A DNA stretch of 64,000 nt from positions 196,457,148-196,521,147 of the forward strand of contig CM071598.1 of NCBI GenBank assembly GCA_036435485.1, written 5' to 3'. Source of the DNA: Saposhnikovia divaricata (taxonomy: Eukaryota > Streptophyta > Magnoliopsida > Apiales > Apiaceae). Of the stretch, positions 11,018 through 22,428 are shown piece after piece. The first letter of the stretch is position 1, and every line of letters begins with the position of its first letter. The notes below the pieces were generated by a model that saw only the letters and a program-made list of their open reading frames with translations, made no database searches and was not told the origin of the DNA. The position numbers and the translations under genes were made by a program.

Positions 11018-12383
11018 GCTAATCCTCTAGTTCCCTTGTATTTTCATTAACAGCAGCGGTGTTAATGATCAAGTTAGATCTGGATTTAATCAGCCACATC
11101 TCTGTATTTTTCATTAGCACGTGTATATAAAAATTAGTATAGCAGTTTATCAAGTACGTTTTGGACTTTCAGGAAGTACTTAGCTTTCAGGCTTCAAAAT
11201 GTTGTCAGACTATTTCAGTACTTCCTTTCTTCTCTTTCTTAGCTTCAAGTGCATCAGCTCCTGTTACCATTGTATTCAGTTTGGACAATTTTTGTCGCGA
11301 GTTTTAATCTATCTGCTACTTTACGGTGGAGAATTGTTCACCGGCTACGTTGCTATCTACTGTAAGATGTGGAGGCTTATCCGCTGGTTACAACCTTTAC
11401 TCTTAACAACAGAGAAGCTTAAAGATCTAGCAATCTTGTAGGATGTTCAGGTGGGAAAGTGCACTGTAGAATCGACAAAAACAGAACAAACATTTCGACA
11501 ATGGTAAGTGACCCTAATTAGACCAAAAATTTTATTTTATAAAAAAAAAGTGAGTATATATTTGTCGGAATAAATTGTTTTTCTTTTCAACAACTTCATT
11601 GCCAATACAATCTTCTCCATATATATGTTCTTGATTAGCAAAGTTAAAATATTTAGACGAAAGAGAAATTTCTTTTACTATTGGTTTATTATTAGAGGCA
11701 ACCAAAATAAGAACGGGTTTGTTAAAAGTAATATATTTGGGCATGATCCGAAATCCAACCGCATTCCAGTTGATCAATTTGCGACCAATTTAATAGTTTA
11801 TTGAGATAAAATTGAAATTTCTGAAATGACGTATTTTTACATTCTATCTTTCTAAATTTAAATATTTAATTTTTATTAAATTTAATTTAACCCGAAATCG
11901 ACCCATTTACTTGTGTTCGTAATACCGGGTTAAACCCGAAATGCCAAACTCTAAAAAAAAAAACGTTACTATTTCAAGTCTAAATCTTAGTTGTGTATTC
12001 AATTTAGATTTTATAAGATTTTTTTGTATTTCAAAATTTTGAGAGTATTTAATCTGGATTTAAAAAGTTTTAATAAAATTTGGGTGTATTAAATAAAAAA
12101 TTTAGGTAATTCTTTAAAATATGATGATATTTATTTCTTTTTTGAAAAAATTTGGGATATTCTATTTACAATTCAAATCCATTGCTATGTATTAATATTA
12201 AATGGTAACAAGAACAAAAATTTCCACAATAATACCTATGAAATCATCAATATACCATTATTTATCACATAATTACAAATATGTCATTATAGCTTTTTTT
12301 TAAAAATCGGAAATTAAACCCATGACCTTTAAACTTAGAAGCGACAATTTCTACCACTATGCTAGATTCTCATTTTTATCAAA
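11018..12383. other. S2P 3' flank and AT-rich intergenic DNA
   Basis: The first about 430 bp could hold the 3' untranslated region. An open stretch at 11199-11441 shows no family I recognise. After 11500 the DNA is low-complexity and AT-rich. I see no gene. Confidence 0.5.
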
Positions 12384-13056
12384 CTAGTCGATAAAGCCGC
12401 GCTTCGCGGCGGCATCACAATTTTTTTTAAAAAATTCAATACATATTTATGTTATCTTATATTATTAATATTAAATTTTAATACTTATATAATCTATTAT
12501 AATGAACCGATTTCTTGTTAAACACGATTCTTTCGATTGAGCCACTCTCTCGTTAAAACTGAAATCCCAACTTTAACATATATTATAAAGACTTATTTTA
12601 TAATTTTTATCCATAAAAATTGAACCCTAAAAATAAAAACTAAAACTTATGACATCAGTATCAAATTCTAATAGTTAATACAATCTTTTCTAGTGAGCCG
12701 TCTTCCCGTTAAAACATGTTTCGAGCCGTTCTTATTTGGAATCGAAATTCTAACTTCATTACATATTATTGACGACACTTATTTAATGAAATAACTTTTT
12801 TCTCGCTCTCGAGATCAAAACCCTAACTCTTACATATATTACTTGTAAAATAATGTTTATCCATAAAAATCAAATCATAAAAATAAAATAAAAATTTTAA
12901 CGTCAATATCAAATTATAATAGCTGATACAATCTTTTCTAGTGAGTCGTCTTCCCGTTAAACACATTTCGAGCCGCTCTCGTTTGGGATCGAAATTCCAA
13001 TATCATTACATATGAAATTTAAAAAAAAACATCTTATTTTCTCTTTATATTATAGA
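12384..13056 (-). mobile_element. Non-autonomous Helitron A (673 bp)
   Basis: On the minus strand the element starts TCTATAATATAAAG (plus-strand end 13056) and ends in a hairpin GCCGCGAAGCGCGGC, eight bases, then CTAG (12384-12387). The flanking bases are A and T, as Helitrons require. There is no Rep/helicase coding sequence, so movement would need an enzyme supplied elsewhere. Confidence 0.8.
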
Positions 13057-13832
13057 TACTCCTTTATTTATTTAGGATTCTCGCATGATAAGGTTCTTTT
13101 ATTATGTTAACACATCAGTTCTTTTCTTTTTAAATACGAAGACTTTTTTTTTATGAGATTGGTTGGTATTGGATTTATAAAAATATTTCCTAATAGAAGT
13201 ATAAATAACTTGTATAAAAAATATATAATTTTAGAATATTGTAAAAATGTCACCACCGTCCTTGTGTTCTACTTCCATTAAATTTTTTTTAATTATATGT
13301 CTACTTTATATATTCAAACACCTATTCTACTTCCAATAGAACTTATAATTATATGTTTTTCTATAAATTTGAACTCTTATTCTCTATAAATTCGTACTCC
13401 TATTCTACTTCCAATAAAACTTTTAATCAAATGTCTTATTAATACTTATTATACTTCCAATAGAAATTCTAATTATACGTCTACCCTATAAATTCGAACT
13501 CTTCTTATCTATAAATTCAAACACATATTCTACTTCTAATATGTTAAAAGATATTTTATATTTATCGGTGTTAATTCGAACTCATATTCTACTTCTAATA
13601 AAACTTTTAATCATATACCTTATAATTAAATACCCATTATACTTCTAATGGGACTTCTAATTATATGTCTTCCCTGTAAATTCGAACTCTTATTATCAAT
13701 AAATTCGAACACCTATTCTTGTTCTAATATGTTAAAAAATATTTTTATATTTATTAGTGTTTAAAATCCTAAAATTCTAAAAAAATAGAAAAATAGATTG
13801 AGAATATCTTAGAACGCCACCTAAGCTCCCGC

Positions 13833-13882
<50 letters not shown>

Positions 13883-15265
13883 TGATGATTGATTGATTGA
13901 TATATTGATTATTAGAAGGCATAGTAAATAAATGACAAAAACATAAGAAAAGAATATATACCAAAGACTTTGCGATAAAATAAATTAAAAAAATTGAGAT
14001 AGATTACTTCTTTTCGTTGCCATCTCTTCTCTCCCGCACCATGCTAGAAAAGTGAATAATCTGCAAACATATTCAACAAATAATTATCAGCATTCGTAAA
14101 AAAAACAATGAATTAAATGATTAAGTATTATATTTCCAACACAGATTATGGATAATGAGTACGATAAAGTTATGAGTCTATCAATGAACCAACTACCAAG
14201 TAAAACTATCAACTATGACGTGATCATATCATAATATCATAATTCTTCCATATATAGAATAATAATAAAACAATTTGCTTATACTATATAAACAATTTTG
14301 AAGTTCTAGTTATACCTTCAATATATATATATATATATATATATATATTGAATTCTTTCTCCTAATTTCGTATAAATTCAAAGTCTCTTTCTTTATAAAT
14401 TTAAATTCCTATAAATTCAAATTCTTTTTCTTTATAGATTAGAAGTAGAATTTTTAAATTAAAATTCTAAAATTCTAAAAAATTAGAAAATAGATTTGGA
14501 CGATTCTAAAGGCGCCACCTAAACTCCCGCGTATCCTCCTTTATATATATATATATATTGATTGTGAAATTCATTATCAATATTCGCAAATATTCCATAC
14601 GTATATTTTATTTTGTTCTCTTTTTTTAATCTACTTTGTAAATTAGAAAATTTATCTATATAAATGCCTTAAAATTATTTTTTTAATGATTCTTTTGCAA
14701 ATCTAACTATACTTGAAAAAAATCTTACATAAGAATAAGCAGATACACAAAATATTATGAAACTGAAATTGGTCCGTTAAAAACATGACTATATATTTAA
14801 AAAATAATTACATTACTATTTTTATATTGTAAATTTATTTATTTACATTTAATATATAATGTCTCTAATTTTATAGGCTATTAGACTACTAATTCCATTA
14901 CCATACCAATTTTTATGTAACTTACTATACTCAATAATTTTTACGTAATCTTTTTATTTGTACGAGTTTTTTAAAATAAAAGAATGTGAATTTAAACATA
15001 TTTAGGTCGATAAAATTTATAATCGAATTGAATGATATGAGATTTAAATTTGATCTCTTTATCAATTATCACTTGATTAATTATATAAAATCCATATAAA
15101 TAATCAAGTTAAAATACATTTACATGATGTAATCAAGTAAAAATGATGATAATACATAAAAAAATTGAAGTAAAATTTATAATTATATGAAATAATGTCC
15201 AGTATACTCACTTAATATTATCCATTCATTCAATATATCCGCCGAGTGATTTGGTCTAAAATAGA
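13057..15265. repeat. AT-rich intergenic DNA with degenerate tandem repeats
   Basis: From about 13245 to 13800, blocks with AAATTCGAAC, TATTCTACTTC and AATATGTTAAAA recur with a spacing of about 185 bp. A related shorter stretch lies at 14350-14545. Both stretches end in a similar box (CGCCACCTAA.CTCCCGCGT at about 13814-13834 and 14514-14533) followed by (TA)n. The remainder has no visible gene. Confidence 0.55.
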
Positions 15266-17169
15266 CTAGGTAACAAAGCCGCGCTACGCGCGGCATGAAA
15301 ACATTTTTTTAAATTGTATATATAACATCATTGTTTGTTGAGTTTTACTATTTGAAATTTGATATGATAAACTGAAACTTGTGTAAAATATAACTAAATT
15401 TGAATGTTAAAAAATTGTAGAGAAAAGAATTAGAAAAAAAAAACATGTTTCGGTTAAACTCTTAAGTATTAATAATAATATTTTCGAAGATATTGACGAC
15501 ACTAATTTTGTTACATAAAAAAATGCTTTTGAAATCCAATATTGATAAACATTTGTAAAGTTCAACAATGGATAACTAAAAGTAACATTTTTATATAATT
15601 TTTGCTGTCAGTGGCATTATGAGAGACGTGATTGCTTAGTTTGTTGATAAATTTGTTTGTATGATGAAAAAAGAAGCAAAATGTAAATGTGATAAGAGAA
15701 TTGATTGACTTACGCCCGTCTCATAACATATATGCATAATTAATTCCCGTCTCATAACATACATGCATGATTAATTGATTAGTAATGGTATAAGAATTTG
15801 TGTAGTTAGAATATTAATTTAATCCAACACGATATAATGAAACACCGAATGTATAACTTTTTCATTGATTTAATCAGTAAATAAAAAGGTTGGATTGATT
15901 CAATTTAATCGAGTTGATCACACCCCATGTGTAAATTGTTCATGTGTAAAAGTAAATTATACAATATTACTTGTATTTAAATTGTGGATGTTAATTGAAA
16001 AATTTATATGCTTCCGTATGTTATCATGATTCTCACGATCACTGATTACGAATTAATCGAAAAGTTAAAATCGTCTATATATTATTGCCAAAAAAAATTG
16101 CATCAATTTTGAATAAGGATTAGAAATGGACGATATAAATAAGTTTATTTTATCGTTTACCTTGAAATAATTGTACTTTTAGATAGATAATTAATATTTT
16201 ATATTAATATAATAATTATAATGTTCTAGTAAAGATTGCAAAATTTTTATATTAAGTATAATATAAAGTGTATTTAATATAAGTTTAATATGTACAATTA
16301 ATGACTAATTAAAATACTATTAAATGCAAGAAAATTATTTTAATAAAAAAATAAAAAATGTGAAAATCAATAAAAATATTTTGAAACTTTTGAGTGAAAG
16401 CCTCTCCGATCTCCTGGTTTATTACGACTCCACAATCATTGATAATAAAGAATGCTTGAGAAGTTCAGGTTAATAACATTTTTTTAAAGCCGACACCCCT
16501 CTCATAATATACATATTCAATAATAGTGTAAAAATTTGTTTTATTAGAATAAAATTTTATTTCGACAAAATGTAATGAAACAATGGGTATATAGCTTTTT
16601 TATCGATTTTTCTTCCGATAAATGATTGGATTTGTTAAATTTAATTGATTTGATCATTACTCATGTATAATTTATTCATGCGTTAAAAATTTGTATGTAT
16701 TGTTTGTATACAATTCCAAAAAGTAGATATCTTGTACTTCCATAATTTATTACGACTTTCACAATCGTTGATAATAAAAATTGCTTGAGAAGTTAAGCCC
16801 GTCTATCCTATAATCATCCGAAAAGAAAATATAATGATCTTGAATAAGAAATAAAAAATAACGCAATATAAACAATTCTTAGTCGTCATATTACCTAAAA
16901 ATAAACTTAACTGTATATAATTAATATTTAATATTGAAATAATAACTATAATGTTCAAATAAAGTTTACTAATTTTTAAACAAATTAAATGGAATAAACT
17001 GAATAGATGTTTAATAGGTGTAATTAATGACTAATTAAATTGTCATTAATAGTTATTTAATGCAAGAAAATAATTTTAACAAAAAAAATCAAAAAAACGA
17101 AAATTCAAGAAAAATACCTTAAACTGTCCTGGTTCATTTTCGATCTCCTGCCATTATTATATATATAGA
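15266..17169 (-). mobile_element. Non-autonomous Helitron B (1904 bp)
   Basis: The minus strand begins TCTATATATAT (plus-strand end 17169) and ends with hairpin GCCGCGCGTAGCGCGGC, TTTGTTAC and CTAG (15266-15269). The host junction reads A at 15265 and T at 17170. The 3' end layout matches Helitron A, so the two belong to one family or share a 3' terminus. The interior is AT-rich without coding sequence. It contains two related blocks, near 15880-16080 and 16610-16800, which suggests internal duplication. Confidence 0.8.
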
Positions 17170-18737
17170 TACTCAATATAGTATACGGTATGCAATGTGT
17201 AGTCTCATATCTCAATTTCCATACAATATTCACAATCCTAATAATTTTGGTCAAGTCACGATTGTTGATTTTTCCTAATCAATCCCATCATCTTATATTG
17301 ATTGTAATACATATGATTTAATTGAAACATTTATTAGGCAGGTTCATGCATATTTTAGTGTTCTAACTTCAAATTAAAAAAATGATTATCATACATACAC
17401 GTTACCTCGCGATGCAACGTCCATCTTAGTTATCGCAATCTCAATATGTGTAACACGCCGCACCTGAGTTTTACAGCAAACCCGAATCAATGAGTTCTCA
17501 GTTATTATTACTCAAAATGCATAACCATCAAAATTATGTATATTTTTTTTTTCTATAAAAAATAACGAAAACTTAAGGGTGCTGATATTTGTACAGTCCA
17601 AATTGATGGTTGCACACCCTTTTATTCTATTTGACCATTATATCCCTTTTATTTTATTAAACTATTGTATCTTGAATTATGTACTCTCATTTTAAATTTT
17701 TATAAAAAAATTTGAATTACATAGAATGTGTATATAAATTTTAGTTAAAAATTAATTATAATATCAAAGAAAACTCATATTATTTCTTTAATTCTGCAAG
17801 TTAAATATAAATAAATCAATTTTTGTACTACCTAAATTTTTTTTTTCCAACATTAGAATAAATGTGTTAAAGTCAAACTAGTGCATCATATTTTATTTAC
17901 AACAAAATTATATATTTCCTCTATGTCATATTTCTTTGTTTCATGTTAATTAAATAATACTTTTTAAATATTATTTAACGTCATATCATTATAGCTTCTA
18001 TTCATTCTCATTAGATTGTTTATCATAATTTTAAATAATTATAATTGAAACAAAATTTATTTAGTTCGTATATAATGTAAAGATGATGGATTTTAGAAAT
18101 AAATATTGTATTCAACTTCCGAAAAGATGTATGTGTTATATTTAACAAAATAAAATACAAAAAAAAAAGATGTATGTGTTATATCACATATGACTATTCA
18201 AAATATAATATTATAATTATATAATGTAATAATATAAAAAAAATCAAGAAACAATCATGATACACTTACGGGGCAATAGAGCAAATATAAAAAGTATACA
18301 AATTTACTTGATTAAATGCATGCTAATTGAATGGACATAATGGATGATATGAAATAAGACGAGGATAATTTAATCAATTAAACATGTAAAGGTGCGTAAC
18401 AATCAATCTAGGGTGTGCAAACATATATATTCGTGATTCCAACTACTCGAAAGTAATATTTTTTATTTTTCATATTAACATGTAGCACTATTCATATTAT
18501 AATCTTACAATTACGAGTGCACAATATAAATATTAATAAATTAACCACCAACATCATTCTTAAAATAAAGGTTGTTATGCTAATAATTTTTTTTTTTTTG
18601 ACAAACAAGAAGATGTTATTAACATTTAAACATCGGAACCCAGCCGGGACAAATCCCCGAACTGTCAATTACAACCTGATTGTGAAACAAAAAACGAATT
18701 AAACAAATATTCGTTTTTTTTCAGATTGCTTAACACA
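17170..18737. other. AT-rich intergenic DNA, possible TIR element at 17589-18424
   Basis: Near 17589 the sequence ATATTTGTACAGTCC...GGTTGCACACC is matched, inverted and imperfectly, by GGTGCGTAACAATC...GGGTGTGCAAACAT at about 18390-18424. This could bound an 0.8-kb non-autonomous DNA transposon, but I cannot fix a target duplication. No gene is visible in the rest. Confidence 0.35.
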
Positions 18738-18739
18738 TA

Positions 18740-19009
18740 CTCCCTCCGTCCCAACCAAATGTTTACATTTGGTTTGGGCACGGAGACCAAGGAAAAATAT
18801 AAAGAATGAGGAGAGAAGTAGGAAAAATGAGTAAAGTGGTGGGACCCATCACTATATAATGTATAAAATGAGTTAGTGGAGGAAAGTAGTGGATGTAGTT
18901 GATTTTTATATTATAAAACTTTACTATTTTAGGAAAGTTTAGAAATGTAAAGAATTGGATGGGACATCCCAAAAAGGAAAGTGTAAACAAATGGATGGGA
19001 CAGAGGGAG
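18740..19009. mobile_element. Stowaway MITE (Tc1/mariner type)
   Basis: The terminal inverted repeats CTCCCTCCGTCCCA and TGGGACAGAGGGAG are flanked by TA on both sides (18738-18739 and 19010-19011). That is the standard plant Stowaway signature. The element is 270 bp and non-coding. Confidence 0.93.
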
Positions 19010-19362
19010 TAGAATATCTAAATTCTTTAACTGAAAAAGTATTACAATGATACCTCGAACAATCCAACCTACATCAACCAACCTACATCAACTATGAAAC
19101 TAGAAGCATCGCAATTGACCTTCACATAAACATCATCTGTAGCCCAATATTCAGAACTATTGGTTCATATAATATTAAAACAATAATAATTTATTAAAAT
19201 TCATGAATATACACCTGTGTATCAAATAGATTTTTTAAGCAAGTGGGGTGATTTTTTTATGTACTACATCACTCATGGTGGGTCCCCCATTTTGGGCAAA
19301 GATTTTACTAGAACACGAGCAGCATTTCATACATTCAGCCCAAACAAAAAAGCGACAAGAAG

Positions 19363-22300
19363 ATGCTTCTTCATTCTTACAATTCAAGAGACCCAAAAAG
19401 ACACGATTTTTATCACAGCCCATCTCAAATTTATCCATGTTCTTCACCATGTAAGCTTCAAACCCTTCATTTTTCTTGTAATTTCATGTCTTTTTTAGGT
19501 TTCAATTTGTTCAGTCAACATAATTTAGTAAAGGGTCTTGATTGTTGTTCATTATATCCTGTATCTTCTTGTTATGAAGCTCATAGATTGTCATTAAAGA
19601 CTGTAAATTTAAGTTCTTTTAAGCAAGATTTTAGTGGGTCTAAAAGGGTTTTTGTAGGGTTTAAGCTTAATTGTAATTCAAGAACTTTAAGTGCACCCAC
19701 CAAGATTATTGTTAATGGTAAGAAGAATAAGTATGGGGGTGTTTTGCCTTCGATTTTACGGTCGTTAGAGTCGGGGGAGGATGTTGAGAAAGCGCTTAAT
19801 TTGTATTATGGGAAGTTGAATCCGAAAGAGCAGACGGTGATTCTTAAGGAACAGAGTAGCTGGGAGAAGGTGATTAGGGTTTTTGAGTGGATAAAGTTGC
19901 AGAAAGAGTATGTTCCGAATGTGATTCATTATAATGTTGTGTTGAGGAAATTGGGTCGAGCTCAGAAATGGGATGAGTTGAGGCTTTGTTGGATTGAAAT
20001 GGCGAAAAAGGGTGTTTTGCCAAGTAATAATACTTATAGTATGCTTGTTGATGTGTATGGAAAGGCGGGGCTTGTACAAGAAGCGGTTTTATGGATTAAG
20101 CATATGAAATTTAGGGGGATTTTTCCTGATGAGGTTACGATGAGTACAGTTGTGAAAGTTTTGAAGGATGCTGAAGAGTATGATGTGGCCATTAAATTTT
20201 ATAAGGATTGGTGTGTTGGAAAGATTGATTTGGATTCTTTTATTGGTTCTGATAATGGTTCGAGCTTGGCACCCATGAGCTTCAAGCATTTTTTATCGAC
20301 TGAGCTCTTTAGGATAGGTGGGAGGAGTCTCGCTTCTAATGTGTTGCCTGTGGTAGATGCTAAAAACTCTGTGCAGAAGCCTCGACTTACAGCTACTTAT
20401 AATACGTTGATTGATTTGTATGGAAAAGCAGGACGTTTAAAGGACGCAGCTGATGTCTTTGCTGACATGTTAAAATCTGGAGTAGCAGTGGATACTGTCA
20501 CTTTTAATACTATGATTTTCACATGTGGAAGTCATGGACATATATCAGAGGCAGAATCTTTGCTTAGTAAGATGGAAGAAAGGAGAATTTCTCCTGATAC
20601 TAAAACCTACAACATATTTCTGTCTTTGTATGCTGATGCGGGAAATATCGATGCAGCCATTAAGTGCTATAGGAAAATTAGGGACGTGGGTCTTTTTCCT
20701 GATGTTGTCACACATAGAGCTATTATCGAGGTACTATGCGAGAGGAGAATGGTTGAACTGGTAGAGGCTGTGATTAAGGATATAACAAAATTTGGTGCAC
20801 GTATCGATAAGCAGTCTATTCCTGTCATTATAAATATGTATGTAAATGAAGGTTTAACTGACCGTGCTAAAAATCTTTTAGAGAAGTATCAGTTTGATGG
20901 CGGTCTAAAATCTCGTACATATGCTGCTATCATGGATGTTTATGCTGAGAAGGGGCTTTGGGCTGAAGCTGAAACTGTATTTTACTGTAAGAGAGATTTG
21001 GTTGGACAGAAGAAAGATGTTGTGGAATATAATGTTATGTTCAAGGCCTATGGTAAAGCACAACTGTATGATAGAGCCTTTTCACTCTTTAAGAGCATGA
21101 GAAGCAATGGGACCTGGCCGGATGAGTGCAGTTATAATACTCTCATTCAAATGCTCTCTGGAGGTGATTTAGTTGACCAAGCGAGGGACCTTTTATCTGA
21201 AATGCAAGGAGCAGGATTCAAACCTCACTGCACAACGTTTTCTTCCCTAATTGGAAGTTATTCGCGATTAGGCAGGCTTTCTGAGGCAGTGAGTATCTAC
21301 GAAGAAATGGTAGAAGCAGGGGTTAAACCAAACGAAGTTGTTTTTGGGTCTATAATTGATGGATTTGCGGAGATTGGTGAAATTGAAGAAGCCCTCCACT
21401 ATTTTCATGTCATGGAAAAATCCGGTGTTTCGGCAAATCAGATAGTGCTTACATCTTTGGTCAAGGCTTATAGTAAGGTTGGTTCTGTGGAGGGAGCAAA
21501 ACAAGTGTACGAGAAGATGAAGGATTTTTCTGATGGTCCTGATATTATAGCTACTAATAGTATGCTCGATCTATATGCTGATCTCGGAATGATATCTGAA
21601 GCGAGACTGATATTTGATAATTTGCTAGATAAAGGTTGCGCAGATGGGGTTTCGTTTGCAACCATGATGTATCTTTACAAGAACATGGGTATGCTTGATG
21701 AAGCCATTGATGTTGCAGAGGAGATGAGGAATTCGGGATTATTGACCGATTGTGTTTCATATAACAAAGTAATGGCATGCTATGCCACAAATGGGCAGCT
21801 TGTTGAGTGTGGCGAATTGCTGCGTGATATGGTTAATGCGAAGCTTTTGCCAGATGCTGGGACCTTTAAAGTATTGTTTACTATATTGAAAAAAGGAGGC
21901 ATTCCATCTGAAGCAGTAAGCCAGCTTCAATCATCTTACCGTGAAGGGAAACCTTACTCCAGAGAAGCTGTTTTAGCCTCTGTATATTCGGTCATGGGTT
22001 TGCATGCTTTTGCACTAAAATCATGTGAAACCTTCCTAAAGGCAGAAGAAGTCCTAGATTCTTTTGCCTATAATGTTGCAATATATGCTTATGGTGCTAC
22101 AGGCAGAACTAATGAGGCACTTAATATTTTTATGAAAATGCAAGATGAAGGGCTAGAGCCAGACTTGGTCACTTTTATAAATCTTGTAGGTTGTTATGGG
22201 AGAGCTGGCATGCTTGAAGGTGTGAAGCGTATTCACAGTCGATTAAAGTATGGAGAGATTGATCCTAGCGAGTCTTTATTCAAGGAAGTCGTTGATGCCT

Positions 22301-22428
22301 ACAGAAATGCCAATAGGCAGGATCTGGCCGAATTAGTTACCCAGGAGATGAGATTTGCCTTCGACACACAGTCAGACCCTGAATCTGAAAGAGAAGAGGT
22401 TGGTGGTGAAAGCCCTTTAGATTTTTAG
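19363..22428 (+). CDS. P-type pentatricopeptide repeat protein (At1g73710-like)
   Basis: A single uninterrupted exon of 1021 residues. The body is a long run of 35-residue PPR helical pairs with motifs such as YNTLIDLYGKAGRLKDAADVF and SYNTLIQML; I count well over a dozen repeats between about residues 180 and 990. There is no E, DYW or SMR domain, so it is P-class. The N-terminus (Ser/Lys-rich, few acidic residues) looks like an organelle-targeting peptide. Such proteins bind organellar RNA to control stability, splicing or translation; this one's target cannot be told from sequence. The domain order and C-terminus (AYRNANRQDLAELV) recall Arabidopsis At1g73710. The ATG at 19363 is the first in frame. 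A truncated copy of its 3' end lies at 30645-31011. Confidence 0.9.
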   Translation: MLLHSYNSRDPKRHDFYHSPSQIYPCSSPCKLQTLHFSCNFMSFLGFNLFSQHNLVKGLDCCSLYPVSSCYEAHRLSLKTVNLSSFKQDFSGSKRVFVGFKLNCNSRTLSAPTKIIVNGKKNKYGGVLPSILRSLESGEDVEKALNLYYGKLNPKEQTVILKEQSSWEKVIRVFEWIKLQKEYVPNVIHYNVVLRKLGRAQKWDELRLCWIEMAKKGVLPSNNTYSMLVDVYGKAGLVQEAVLWIKHMKFRGIFPDEVTMSTVVKVLKDAEEYDVAIKFYKDWCVGKIDLDSFIGSDNGSSLAPMSFKHFLSTELFRIGGRSLASNVLPVVDAKNSVQKPRLTATYNTLIDLYGKAGRLKDAADVFADMLKSGVAVDTVTFNTMIFTCGSHGHISEAESLLSKMEERRISPDTKTYNIFLSLYADAGNIDAAIKCYRKIRDVGLFPDVVTHRAIIEVLCERRMVELVEAVIKDITKFGARIDKQSIPVIINMYVNEGLTDRAKNLLEKYQFDGGLKSRTYAAIMDVYAEKGLWAEAETVFYCKRDLVGQKKDVVEYNVMFKAYGKAQLYDRAFSLFKSMRSNGTWPDECSYNTLIQMLSGGDLVDQARDLLSEMQGAGFKPHCTTFSSLIGSYSRLGRLSEAVSIYEEMVEAGVKPNEVVFGSIIDGFAEIGEIEEALHYFHVMEKSGVSANQIVLTSLVKAYSKVGSVEGAKQVYEKMKDFSDGPDIIATNSMLDLYADLGMISEARLIFDNLLDKGCADGVSFATMMYLYKNMGMLDEAIDVAEEMRNSGLLTDCVSYNKVMACYATNGQLVECGELLRDMVNAKLLPDAGTFKVLFTILKKGGIPSEAVSQLQSSYREGKPYSREAVLASVYSVMGLHAFALKSCETFLKAEEVLDSFAYNVAIYAYGATGRTNEALNIFMKMQDEGLEPDLVTFINLVGCYGRAGMLEGVKRIHSRLKYGEIDPSESLFKEVVDAYRNANRQDLAELVTQEMRFAFDTQSDPESEREEVGGESPLDF

